Shown here: in pieces, positions 56,279-64,000 of the stretch | How the letters are laid out: each line of letters starts with the position of its first letter | Position numbering within the stretch: position 1 is the first letter of the stretch | Assembly: GCF_014203425.1 (NCBI RefSeq) | Contig: NZ_JACHJC010000001.1 | Coordinates: 1,364,001 to 1,428,000, forward strand | Direction of reading: 5' to 3' | Origin: Micromonospora echinospora | Lineage (GTDB): Bacteria > Actinomycetota > Actinomycetes > Mycobacteriales > Micromonosporaceae | DNA: 64,000 nt | Notes under the pieces: generated by a model | What the model saw: only the letters and a program-made list of their open reading frames with translations | Told to the model about the DNA's origin: nothing | The model's database searches: none | Program-made: the position numbers and the translations under genes

Positions 56279-57247
56279 TCAGTCGCGCCAGTCCACAACC
56301 GCAGAGATCTTGCCGACAATGGTGCGCCAACCCAAACTTGCGGTTTGTGCCCCGATTTTCTTCAACCGGCGACGGCCGAGGAAACCACCGATTCCGCCAT
56401 TGACGGAAGCCCGCAGCGCCTCGTCCAGATCGTCCAGGCTGGAGCCGGCGGAGAGCATGTCCAGCACGGCTGGTAACCGCAGGGCGTACGCCAGGTCACG
56501 GGCGATCTCACCGGCTTCGATGAGCAACTCGTGGTCCCACGCGTCGTGGCCACCGCGCAGGTTCTCCACCACCAGGTCGAGTTCGTAGGTGTCCTCGTCC
56601 AGCGGAGCGATGTCGGCCGGTTCCAGCCGTTCGGACAATTCATTCCAGCTGTCCAGTTGGGACATGTCGTTGGGCGCGCCGGAGCGGATGAAAGAGACCA
56701 ATGACTCCGGGGTCTTGAACAGCAGGAGCCGGCCCTTGTGGGTGAGGAAGGCCGGCACCTCCTCGTCGCCCGCGGCGTCTTCGTCCTCGTCCTCGTCGTC
56801 TTCCTCGGCCTCTTCGTCGTCGTCCTCGGACTCGGCCTTGTCCTCGGCCGCGTCGTCGTCGGCCTTGCCCTTGCGGCGCCCCTTGGCGGCCTTCTCGGCC
56901 TTCTCGTCGTCCTCCTCGGCGGAGAGGGCGGCGAACTCCTCGTCGAGGATCACCACCTCCTCGTCGTCCTCGGTCTCGACGACCTGGCGACGGGCCAGGA
57001 AGGGGTCGTCCTGGTCGCGCTCGACGACGTCGGTCGGGGTCAGCTCGCGCGCCGGCCGGTACGCCCGCAGCGTGAAACCGGTGCCGGCGGGCAGCGCGAT
57101 CTCCACCGGGTCGATCCGCACCTCGTCCCAGAGCGCGCGGTTGACCGGCGGGCGGTCCGCCTCGACCTCGTCGGCTGCGGCGGGCGCCTCGGTGTCGTCG
57201 AGCTCGGGCTCGTCGGCGTCGGGCCGTTGGGGCGACTGGCGGGCCAC
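56279..57247 (-). CDS. Hypothetical acidic protein
   Basis: A 322-aa cytosolic protein. The N-terminal half (to about residue 190) holds RIDPVEIALPAGTGFTLRAY and very acidic stretches rich in Asp and Glu around a Lys-rich patch (KAAKGRRKGKAD). The C-terminal half is folded-looking: PAFLTHKGRLLLFKTPESLVSF, DLVVENLRGGHDAWDHELLI and AGEIARDLAYALRLPAVLDM. GTG 57247 follows GGAGG at 8 nt. It is 64 bp upstream of the 795-aa gene on the same strand, so the two are probably cotranscribed. I do not recognise a function. Confidence 0.7.
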   Translation of the reverse strand: MARQSPQRPDADEPELDDTEAPAAADEVEADRPPVNRALWDEVRIDPVEIALPAGTGFTLRAYRPARELTPTDVVERDQDDPFLARRQVVETEDDEEVVILDEEFAALSAEEDDEKAEKAAKGRRKGKADDDAAEDKAESEDDDEEAEEDDEDEDEDAAGDEEVPAFLTHKGRLLLFKTPESLVSFIRSGAPNDMSQLDSWNELSERLEPADIAPLDEDTYELDLVVENLRGGHDAWDHELLIEAGEIARDLAYALRLPAVLDMLSAGSSLDDLDEALRASVNGGIGGFLGRRRLKKIGAQTASLGWRTIVGKISAVVDWRD

Positions 57248-57378
57248 GCTGACCTCCGTGTGCGTTCGGTTGCCCACCCGGCGGCGTCGCGCCGCCGAGT
57301 GACTCTGCGCACATACCCTAGTGGGCGAACCGTTCCGGCCGGGAGCCGCACCCCATGGCGTTCCGGAGACCCGACAAG

Positions 57379-57384
57379 TAGCGT
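57379..57384 (+). promoter_or_regulatory. Putative leaderless -10 for padR
   Basis: TAGCGT is followed by 8 nt and ATG 57393. GTAGC-GTT-GCTAC (57378-57390) forms a small inverted repeat over this region that may be the PadR operator. Confidence 0.4.
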
Positions 57385-57392
57385 TGCTACGC

Positions 57393-57734
57393 ATGAAGGC
57401 GCAGGCGCTGCACGGACACCTCGACGCGCTGCTGCTCGCCGTGCTGGAACAGGGCCCGCGGCACGGCTACGCGATCATCGAGGCGCTTCGCGCCCGCAGC
57501 GGCGGGACGCTGGATCTGCCCACCGGCACCATCTATCCGGCGCTGCGCCGGCTGGAGCGGGCCGGGCTGGTGGCCAGCACGTGGAGCACCGTCAACGGCC
57601 GGGAACGCCGCACCTACGAGCTGACCGAGGCCGGTGGCCGGGCGCTGGCCGGGGAGCGGGCCGGCTGGCGCGAGTTCAGCGCCACCGTCGGCCGGTTCCT
57701 CGGGGCGGACGAGCCGCCCACGGCGCCGGCCTGA
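57393..57734 (+). CDS. PadR family transcriptional regulator
   Basis: A 113-aa winged-helix regulator of the short PadR (subfamily 2) type: HLDALLLAVLEQGPRHGYAI, LPTGTIYPALRRLERAGLVA and NGRERRTYELTEAGGRAL. ATG 57393 is supported by a leaderless-type -10. PadR genes of this type often sit beside a HAAS-domain membrane protein that they regulate. Here that partner is the next gene, but it is convergent. Confidence 0.88.
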   Translation: MKAQALHGHLDALLLAVLEQGPRHGYAIIEALRARSGGTLDLPTGTIYPALRRLERAGLVASTWSTVNGRERRTYELTEAGGRALAGERAGWREFSATVGRFLGADEPPTAPA

Positions 57735-57790
57735 CCCCGGCCGGCCGACCGGACCGGCCGGGCCGTGGGCCTGCCACTGCGGCCGGCGAG

Positions 57791-58480
57791 TCAGCCGGCC
57801 AGCCGCCGCTCGGCGAGCACCCAGCAGCGGGCGGCCCGGACCAGGGCGAACCAGGCCGCCGAGACCACCGTCGCCCCGATGATCATCGGGGGCCAGGTGA
57901 GCGCGGCGTCCCACAGCCCGACCGACCAGCCGAACAGCGCGCCCCCGGCGACCACACCGAGCGCCAGGGCGCCGGTCAGACCGAAACCGATCAGCCGGGC
58001 CGGACGGACGAGCCGGGGCGACCCCCACCGGGCGGTGAGCGGGCCGACGAGCAACGCGGCCAGCGCCAGCGCGGCGACCACACCCCAGATGACGTCCAGC
58101 CCGGCGGAGAGCAGCAGGTAGCTCGCCGGCGGCGGGGGACCGCCGCTCCAGCTCGACCCCTGCCAGGTCAGGTCACCGGCGGCGATCAGCACCACCGAGA
58201 TCAGGAGAGTGCGCAGCGCCAGCCCGCGCAGCGCCCCGGTGGCCAGCTCGGCCTGGAACTCCGGCACGAGCTGCCGGTCGCTGCCGAACTCGGCGACCGC
58301 CCGCCGCTCCGCCTCCGCGCGCGGCAGGCCCCCCTCCCGGTACGCCTCGACGGCGTCCTCCAACGCGTGCCGCGTCTCGGTCAGCAGGTCGGTCTTGAGC
58401 CGGTCCGGCCCGTACAGCCGCCCGGACAGCTCGCGCAGCCGGCGGTCGACCACTGCCTCGTCATGGACCCGCATGCGCAC
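57791..58480 (-). CDS. HAAS-type permease-prefix membrane protein
   Basis: A 229-aa protein. Residues 1-75 match the helical HAAS/permease-prefix domain (VVDRRLRELSGRLYGPDRLK, HALEDAVEAYREGGLPRAEA, ERRAVAEFGSD), which in other bacteria binds or accompanies PadR regulators. Four to five hydrophobic segments follow, ending with a basic tail. ATG 58480; ATG 58474 is also possible. Convergent with padR, with 56 bp between stops. Role unknown, probably envelope-stress or transport related. Confidence 0.78.
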   Translation of the reverse strand: MRMRVHDEAVVDRRLRELSGRLYGPDRLKTDLLTETRHALEDAVEAYREGGLPRAEAERRAVAEFGSDRQLVPEFQAELATGALRGLALRTLLISVVLIAAGDLTWQGSSWSGGPPPPASYLLLSAGLDVIWGVVAALALAALLVGPLTARWGSPRLVRPARLIGFGLTGALALGVVAGGALFGWSVGLWDAALTWPPMIIGATVVSAAWFALVRAARCWVLAERRLAG

Positions 58481-58563
58481 AAGCCTGCCATCGGGGACCG
58501 GTTGCCGCGTCGGGGGAAACCCCGATCGGATTCAGGGCCGCCCGGCGCACGCGGGCCGGCGCG

Positions 58564-60402
58564 CTACGGGGTGATCGCCAGGTAGCCGCGTTCGGCCGTC
58601 TGCTGCCGCAGCCACTGCTCCCGGTACCAGCCGGGACGGGCCACCAGCTCGTCGTGCCGGCCGCGTTGCACGACCCGGCCGCCGTCGAGCACCACGATCT
58701 CGTCCAGCGCGGCCAGGCCGCTGAGCCGGTGGCTGATCAGCAGCACCGAGTGCACGGCCGGGGTGGCGGCGAGCGCGGAGTCCAGCACCGCGTCGGCAGC
58801 CGCCGGGTCGAGCCCTTCGGTCGGCTCGTCGAGCACCAGCACCGGCGGGGCGGCCAGCAGCGCCCGGGCCAGCGCGAGGCGCTGCCGCTGCCCGCCGGAG
58901 AGCTGACCGCCCTGCTCACCGACCACAGTGTCCCAGCCGTCGGGCTGCTCGCGTACCCAGTCGAGCAGGCCGGCGGCCCGGGTGGCGGCGACCAGGTCCG
59001 CCTCGGTGGCGTCCGGGCGGCCGAGGAGCAGGTTCTCCCGGACCGTGGCGTGGAAGACGTACGCCTCGGCGAGCAGGCCGCCGACCACCCGGGGCAGGCG
59101 CTCGTCCGGGATCCCGGCCACCGGCGCGCCGCCGACGGTGACCTCGCCGGTGTCGGGGCGTACCGCGCCGGTGAGCACGGCGGCGAGCGTGCTCTTGCCG
59201 GCGCCGCTCGGCCCGACCACCGCCACCCGGCGGCCGGCCGGCAGGTCGAGGTCGAACCCGGCCAGCGCGGGGGCGGCGCCGGCCCGGTAGCGGACCGTCA
59301 CGTCGGCGAACTCCACGTCGTGGCCGTCGATCGCCGGCTGCGGCTCGCTCTGCGGCGCCGCGGCGGCGGGCTCGGCCAGCAGGTCGGCCACCCGGGCCAG
59401 CCCGGTCCGGAGCTGGGCCCGCTGGCGGGCCGCCGCGACGAGCGCGAGGGCCACCTCCACGGCGGCGAGCGACCCGACCGCGAGGACACCCACCAGGACC
59501 CCGCCGACCCCGGCCCGCAGCGCGACGGCGACCACCGCGGCGGCGGTGAGGCCACCCACGAGTACGCCAGTCGCGTCCACCGCGAAGCCGGTCGCGGCGA
59601 GCCGGCGCTCCAGCCGGGCCAGCCGTCCGGCCCGGCCCTCGGCGGCGGCGAGCGCGGCGCCGGTCGCCCCGAACGCGGCCAGGTCGGCGGCGCCGTGGGT
59701 GAGGTCGACCGCGTCCACCGCGAGCGCGCCGCGCAGCGGGGCGACCTCGTCGGCGGCGCGACGGGTGAGCCGGGTGGCGAGCGCGGGCAGCGCGACGCCG
59801 GCCACCAGCAGGCCGATCGCGAGCACACCGGCGGCCGGCGGTGAGATCAGCGCGGCGACGCCGACGGCGAGCACGCTGACCACCGCCGCCGCCGCTCCCG
59901 GCACGAGCACGCGCAGGAGCAGGTCCTGGGCCGCCTCCACGTCCGACACCAGGCGGCTCAGCGCGTCCCCGGTACGGCGGCCGGCGTCGCGGCGGGCGGC
60001 GAGCGTGGCGAACACCCGCGCCCGTACGTCGGTGATCATGCGGAGGACGGCGTCGTGCCCGGCGAGCCGTTCGGTGTACCGCAGCACACCGCGGCTGACC
60101 GCCAGCGCCCGGACCGCGACGATCGCCACCGTCAGCCGGTCCAGCGGCGGGCGGCCGGCCGCGCTCATCAGCAGCCAGGTGGCGGTGGCCATCAGCGCCA
60201 GGCCGGCGAACTCGGTCGCGGCGGCGAGCAGGCCGGCGCCGAGCAGGCGGCTCAGGTACGGCCGGGCCAGGCGCAGCACCGCCCGCTCGGCGCCGGGTCG
60301 GGCAGGCGAGGGCGGCTCCGGCGACCCGGACGGCTCCGCCGCGACCGGGGCGGGCCCGGCGGGCGTACGGCCCACCGGCGTCACGCCGTCGCCGGCGGTC
60401 AC
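58564..60402 (-). CDS. cydC: Thiol reductant ABC exporter subunit CydC
   Basis: A 612-aa fused transmembrane/ATPase protein that with CydD exports glutathione/cysteine-type reductants or otherwise supports cytochrome bd assembly. It has an N-terminal Pro-rich tail of about 35 residues, six membrane segments, then Walker A VGPSGAGKSTLAAVLTG and the signature LSGGQRQRLALARALL with LVLDEPTEGLD. GTG start; 31 bp after the cydD stop. Last gene of the cydABDC operon on the minus strand. Confidence 0.93.
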   Translation of the reverse strand: MTAGDGVTPVGRTPAGPAPVAAEPSGSPEPPSPARPGAERAVLRLARPYLSRLLGAGLLAAATEFAGLALMATATWLLMSAAGRPPLDRLTVAIVAVRALAVSRGVLRYTERLAGHDAVLRMITDVRARVFATLAARRDAGRRTGDALSRLVSDVEAAQDLLLRVLVPGAAAAVVSVLAVGVAALISPPAAGVLAIGLLVAGVALPALATRLTRRAADEVAPLRGALAVDAVDLTHGAADLAAFGATGAALAAAEGRAGRLARLERRLAATGFAVDATGVLVGGLTAAAVVAVALRAGVGGVLVGVLAVGSLAAVEVALALVAAARQRAQLRTGLARVADLLAEPAAAAPQSEPQPAIDGHDVEFADVTVRYRAGAAPALAGFDLDLPAGRRVAVVGPSGAGKSTLAAVLTGAVRPDTGEVTVGGAPVAGIPDERLPRVVGGLLAEAYVFHATVRENLLLGRPDATEADLVAATRAAGLLDWVREQPDGWDTVVGEQGGQLSGGQRQRLALARALLAAPPVLVLDEPTEGLDPAAADAVLDSALAATPAVHSVLLISHRLSGLAALDEIVVLDGGRVVQRGRHDELVARPGWYREQWLRQQTAERGYLAITP

Positions 60403-60433
60403 CGGGTCACCGCCGTGCGGGCGGGGGAGACGA

Positions 60434-62107
60434 TCATCGGGTCACCGCCGGGCCGGTCGGGTGCAGTTCGGTGACGCGGCCGTCCTCGACGCGCAGGATC
60501 CGGTCGGCGTCGGCCAGCAGCGCGGGCCGGTGCGCCACGAGCAGCGCGGTACGTCCGGCGACCAGTCGCCGGGTGGCGTCCAGCACCACCGCCTCGCTGG
60601 CGCTGTCCAGCCGCGCGGTCGGCTCGTCGAGGAGCACGATCGGGGCGTCCCGGAGGAACGCGCGGGCCAGCGCGACGCGTTGCCGCTGCCCGCTGGACAG
60701 GCCGTGGCCGCGCTCGCCGAGCCGGGTGTCCAGCCCGTCGGGCAGGGCGTCCACCACCTCGTCCAGCGCGGCGTCGGCGACCGCGGCGGCCAGCGCGTCG
60801 TCAGGGGTGTCCGGGGCGCCGAGGCGGATGTTGTCGGCCAGCGACCCGGCGAACAGGTGGGCCCGCTGCGGCACCCAGGCCAGCTCACGGCGCCAGGCGT
60901 CGAGGTCGATCTCGGCCAGGTCGACGCCGTCGACGGTGACCCGGCCGGAGGTCGGGGTGACGAAGCCGAGCAGCAGGTTCAGCAGCGTGCTCTTGCCCGC
61001 GCCGCTGGGCCCGATGACGGCGATCCGGTCACCGGGCCGGATGGTCAGCGTGACGTCGCGCAGCGCGGTGGTCCGGTCATACGCGACGCTCACGCCCTCG
61101 AAGCGGATCTCACTCCGGCCGCCCGGCGACGGACGCCGGGGCTCGGCGGCGGCGGGCGCGCCGGTGTCGGAGAGGGTGAGCGCCTCGTCCAGCGCGGTGA
61201 GCCCCTCCATGCTGGCGTGGAACCGGCTGCCCGCCGCCCGCAGCGGCAGGTACGCCTCCGGGGTGAGCAGTAGCACCAGCAGCGCTGTGGAGAGCGTCAG
61301 GCCGCCGCCGAGCAGCCGGATGCCGACCGGCACCGCGACGAGCGCGACGGAGAGCGTGGCGACCAGTTCCAGGACCAGCGCGGACAGGAACGCGATCCGC
61401 AGCGTCTTCATGGTGGCCTCGCGGTGGCCGTCGGCCATCCGGCGTACCACGTCGACCTGGCCCCGGGAGCGGCCGAACGCGCGCAGCGTGGGCAGCCCGG
61501 CCACCATGTCGAGGAAGTGCCCGCCGAGCAGCGACAGCCGCCGCCACTGCCGCTCGGTGGCGGCCTGCGCCTGCCAGCCCAGCAGCGCGCCGAAGATCGG
61601 GATGAGCGGGATGGTGAGCGCGATGATCAGCGCCGAGCTCCAGTCGGCGAACACGATCCGGGCCAGCACCGCCACCGGCACCGTGACGCTCAGCACGAGC
61701 TGCGGCAGGTAGCCGGTGAAGTACGGGTCGAGCGCGTCCAGGCCGCGCCCGGCCAGCGTGGCGAGCTGCCCGGCCCGCTGCCCGGCGACCCAGGTGGGGC
61801 CGTGCCGACCGACCGCGCCCAGCAGGTCGGCGCGCAGCGCCGCCTTGACCGTCGCGGCGGCCCGCGCCGCCACAGTGCCCTGCGCCCAGCTCACCAGCGC
61901 CCGCCCGGCGACCGCCGCCACGAACCCGGCCAGCGCCGGCCGGTGCAGCCGCCCGTCGAACGCGGCGGCCAGCAGCGTCGCCAGCGCGGTGGCCTGGGCG
62001 ATCACCAGCAGCGCGGTCAGGCCGCCCAGCGCCGCGAGCACGGCGAGGTCGCGCCGGGCCGCGGGGACCCGACGCAGCAGACGCGGGTCGAACGGGCGGC
62101 GGCTCAC
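60434..62107 (-). CDS. cydD: Thiol reductant ABC exporter subunit CydD
   Basis: A 557-aa half-transporter, partner of CydC. Six membrane segments, then IGPSGAGKSTLLNLLLG, the variant signature LSSGQRQRVALARAFL and VLLDEPTARLD. The GTG at 62107 is chosen because it overlaps the cydB stop as GTGA and yields the normal start SRRPFDPRLLRRVPAARRDL; the longer open frame runs into cydB. Present as a separate gene and not as the fused CydDC seen in some actinobacteria. Confidence 0.93.
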   Translation of the reverse strand: MSRRPFDPRLLRRVPAARRDLAVLAALGGLTALLVIAQATALATLLAAAFDGRLHRPALAGFVAAVAGRALVSWAQGTVAARAAATVKAALRADLLGAVGRHGPTWVAGQRAGQLATLAGRGLDALDPYFTGYLPQLVLSVTVPVAVLARIVFADWSSALIIALTIPLIPIFGALLGWQAQAATERQWRRLSLLGGHFLDMVAGLPTLRAFGRSRGQVDVVRRMADGHREATMKTLRIAFLSALVLELVATLSVALVAVPVGIRLLGGGLTLSTALLVLLLTPEAYLPLRAAGSRFHASMEGLTALDEALTLSDTGAPAAAEPRRPSPGGRSEIRFEGVSVAYDRTTALRDVTLTIRPGDRIAVIGPSGAGKSTLLNLLLGFVTPTSGRVTVDGVDLAEIDLDAWRRELAWVPQRAHLFAGSLADNIRLGAPDTPDDALAAAVADAALDEVVDALPDGLDTRLGERGHGLSSGQRQRVALARAFLRDAPIVLLDEPTARLDSASEAVVLDATRRLVAGRTALLVAHRPALLADADRILRVEDGRVTELHPTGPAVTR

Positions 62108-63111
62108 CAGTACACCGGTGCCCTGCCGTCGATCCGTCCCCGGAACACCCACCAGCACATCGCCTGAAAGCCTAGTAGGGCCGGCACGAGCGGTAACGCG
62201 AGCCATCCCAACAGTGCCAGCGTCGGTCGGCTGGCGGCCGCCTCGGCCACCGTCAGCGAGGCCGCCGGATCGGTGGTGGAGACCAGGATCCGGGGCCAGA
62301 GCGCGGCCCCGACCAGCGGCGCGGGCAGCGCCAGCGCCGTCGCGGTCGCGGCGAAGGCGATCCCGGCCCGGCCCCGCCGCAGCGCCGCGCGGGCCGCCAG
62401 CAGCGCCGCCACGAGCGCCAACGGCAGGAGTACGGCCACAGCCGGGCGCGCCACCGCGGCGCGTACCCGGTCGGAGAGCACGCCCAGGACGGTGGCCGAG
62501 GCGACGGCGACGAGCGCGGCGGGCACCAGGCCGCTCGCCAGCCGGGCCAGGGCGGAGGCGTCGGCGGCCGGCAGCCGCAGCGTGAGGAATGTCGCACCGT
62601 GCACCGCTACCAGCGCCAGCAGGGCCAGCGCGGCGGCGGCGACGAACGGGGTGGCGAGATGACCGGCACCGACCACGTGCCCGTCCGCGCCGAGCGGCAC
62701 GCCCTGGAGCAGCCCGCCGAGCACCGCGCCCCAGCCCAGCGCGGCCAGCACGCTGCCGACCACCACCACCCGGCCCCAGCCGGCGCGGGCCGCCTCGGAG
62801 GCGGGCCGGCTGCGCAACTGCACCCCGGCGGTCACCAGCACCACCCCGGTCAGCGCGGCGAGTACCGCCGGGTAGAAGCCGGAGAGCAGCTCGCCCTCCA
62901 GACGGGGGAACGCGCCGAACAGGATGCCGACGGCGGCCACGAGCCAGACCTCGTTGCCGAGGAAGAACGGCCCGAGCGCGGTGAGCGTGGCCCGGGGTCC
63001 CGGCGCCGGGGCGCGCCGGGCCAGCAGCAGGCCGACGCCGTAGTCGTAGCCGCCGAGCACGAGGTACGTGGCGAAGAAGAGGCCGAGCAGGGCGTACCAG
63101 GCGAGTTCCAC
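62104..63111 (-). CDS. cydB: Cytochrome bd ubiquinol oxidase subunit II
   Basis: A 335-aa membrane protein with eight to nine segments. It begins MELAWYALLGLFFATYLVLGG, includes YDYGVGLLLAR and FFLGNEVWLVAAVGILFGAFP (the EVWLVA motif typical of CydB), and ends with CWWVFRGRIDG. Forms the high-affinity quinol oxidase with CydA, used at low oxygen. ATG 63111 is 12 bp after the cydA stop; the end overlaps cydD. Confidence 0.95.
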   Translation of the reverse strand: MELAWYALLGLFFATYLVLGGYDYGVGLLLARRAPAPGPRATLTALGPFFLGNEVWLVAAVGILFGAFPRLEGELLSGFYPAVLAALTGVVLVTAGVQLRSRPASEAARAGWGRVVVVGSVLAALGWGAVLGGLLQGVPLGADGHVVGAGHLATPFVAAAALALLALVAVHGATFLTLRLPAADASALARLASGLVPAALVAVASATVLGVLSDRVRAAVARPAVAVLLPLALVAALLAARAALRRGRAGIAFAATATALALPAPLVGAALWPRILVSTTDPAASLTVAEAAASRPTLALLGWLALPLVPALLGFQAMCWWVFRGRIDGRAPVYW

Positions 63112-63123
63112 GGGCGGGCTCCC

Positions 63124-64000
63124 TCAGACGAGCACGGGCTGGTGGCGGGGGTCGGTGTCGGGCGCGGGCGGGCGGCCGAGGGCGGGGTCGTGCGCCCCGC
63201 GTGCGGCGTGCCGGGCCAGCAGCGTCCAGTTGGTCACCGCGAGCGCGCCGAGCAGGAGGCTGAACCCGATCAGCGAGGCGAGCATCAGGGCGGGCGAGAC
63301 CGGTGACACGGCCTGCGCGGTGGGCAGCAGCCCGTACGCCGCCCAGGGCTGGCGGCCCACCTCGCGGGCGATCCAGCCGAGCAGCATCGCCACGAACGGC
63401 AGCGGCAGGCCGAGCAGGATCAGCCAGAGCGGGAACCGCAGCCGGATGATCCAGTCGCGCCAGAGCAGCGGCAGCAGGAGCCAGACGGCGCCCAGCCCGA
63501 AGCCGATCAGGATCATGAAGCCGAGACCGACATTGGAGAGCACCGGCGGATCCCAGTCGCCGGGGCCGAACCGCGCGGTCCAGTCGGCGACGAGCGCGTC
63601 GCGGTCCGGGCCGCCGCCGAACTTGGTCGGCTGGACCTGCGTGACCGGCCCGAACTGGGCGAAGCCGAAGCCCTGGAGCAGGCTGACCGAGAGCGCCGCG
63701 GTGATCAGGCCGAGCCGCAGCGAGGTGCGGAACAGGGCGAAGTCGGGGGTACGCCGCAGCAGGTGCCAGGCGCTGACCGCGGCCATCAGCAGGCCGCCGG
63801 TGACCAGGCTCGCCGAGACGACGTGGCCGAACGCCATGCCGAACGTGGGATTGGTGAGCAGCGCGCCGAAGTCGGTGAGGTGGGCGACGCCGTCGCGGAC
63901 CTCGTACCCGACCGGGTTCTGCAGCCAGGCGTTCGCCACCATGATCCAGAACGCCGAGGCGTACGCGGTGATCGCCACGCCCCAGAGCAGCGCCAGGTGT
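63124..64000 (-). CDS. cydA: Cytochrome bd ubiquinol oxidase subunit I (partial)
   Basis: The C-terminal about 292 residues of CydA; the 5' part lies beyond the window end. Visible are SAFWIMVANAWLQNPVGYEV, FGHVVSASLVTGG (probable haem b595 His region), LLQGFGFAQFGPVTQVQPTK, NVGLGFMILIGFG (probable haem b558 Met) and DWIIRLRFPLWLILLGLPLP. The quinol-binding Q loop is of the short type. First gene of the cydABDC operon, so its promoter is outside the window. Confidence 0.93.
   Translation of the reverse strand, partial: HLALLWGVAITAYASAFWIMVANAWLQNPVGYEVRDGVAHLTDFGALLTNPTFGMAFGHVVSASLVTGGLLMAAVSAWHLLRRTPDFALFRTSLRLGLITAALSVSLLQGFGFAQFGPVTQVQPTKFGGGPDRDALVADWTARFGPGDWDPPVLSNVGLGFMILIGFGLGAVWLLLPLLWRDWIIRLRFPLWLILLGLPLPFVAMLLGWIAREVGRQPWAAYGLLPTAQAVSPVSPALMLASLIGFSLLLGALAVTNWTLLARHAARGAHDPALGRPPAPDTDPRHQPVLV

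Noticed and set aside
52471..57247. A secondary-metabolite or phage island
   Set aside because: No biosynthetic, integrase or structural phage genes; codon use matches the flanks.

Overview
The window is about 72% G+C, uses many GTG (and some TTG/CTG) starts, and carries actinobacterial families such as the conservon genes, DUF4383 membrane proteins, an F420-type PPOX oxidoreductase and a CydABDC cluster. Gene content and several dispersed non-coding repeats resemble Micromonospora or a close Micromonosporaceae relative; this is a judgement from gene and repeat style, not from a database search. There is no phage, integrase, CRISPR array or intact insertion sequence, and no gene-free stretch longer than 300 bases. 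The longest gaps (11579-11862, 25774-26034, 33555-33812) are 5' leaders, promoters or small palindromic repeats.

Layout. 1-5.4 kb: a partial unknown gene, tatD, ksgA, a possible leader peptide, ispE and an ABC-F ATPase. 5.5-8.9 kb: two DUF4383 paralogues, a TetR/SnoaL divergent pair, a second TetR, a decayed helix-turn-helix gene and tRNA-Gln(TTG). 9-13.3 kb: glmU, prs, rplY (L25/CTC), pth. 13.3-16.4 kb: sulfate activation (cysQ, cysD, cysN). 16.5-18.9 kb: galE-galK, split by a 62-bp tandem repeat. 19-24 kb: a CBS/CorC protein, trpS, a 2'-5' RNA ligase, a YihY/BrkB membrane protein, GntR, an unknown and a VOC protein. 24.1-33 kb: a maltodextrin regulon (GH13 glucosidase, LacI regulator, malEFG, a neopullulanase-like GH13). 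33.2-41.6 kb plus 45.4-47 kb: nucleoside uptake and salvage (BMP lipoprotein, ATPase, two permeases, cytidine deaminase, thymidine phosphorylase, adenosine deaminase, uridine-kinase-like protein). 42.3-45.3 kb: a MarR-centred locus (RlmA-type rRNA methyltransferase, MarR, YczE-like membrane protein, FMN reductase, F420-type oxidoreductase). 47.2-57.2 kb: a conservon (sensor ATPase, roadblock, DUF742, GTPase) followed on the other strand by a type-1 binding lipoprotein, a 795-aa protein with an IS110-transposase-like N-terminus, and an acidic 322-aa protein. 57.4-64 kb: PadR, a HAAS-type membrane protein, and cytochrome bd with its CydDC exporter (cydA cut by the window edge).

The strongest candidate for something undescribed is the 47-57 kb region. 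The conservon ATPase and the 795-aa transposase-like protein end in the same composite signature (an LxIF....SAWF block, then D-GW, GLPKR.P.A.LVPGS and Y-RG). This suggests that both proteins bind a common partner, or that the transposase-fold protein was recruited into the conservon signalling system.

Other notable points: several genes appear leaderless (TANNNT followed 6-8 nt later by the start codon), including both genes of the MarR divergent promoter. The galE-galK junction looks like a once-overlapping GTGA pair split by repeat insertion. Four families of palindromic non-coding repeats sit in intergenic spaces.
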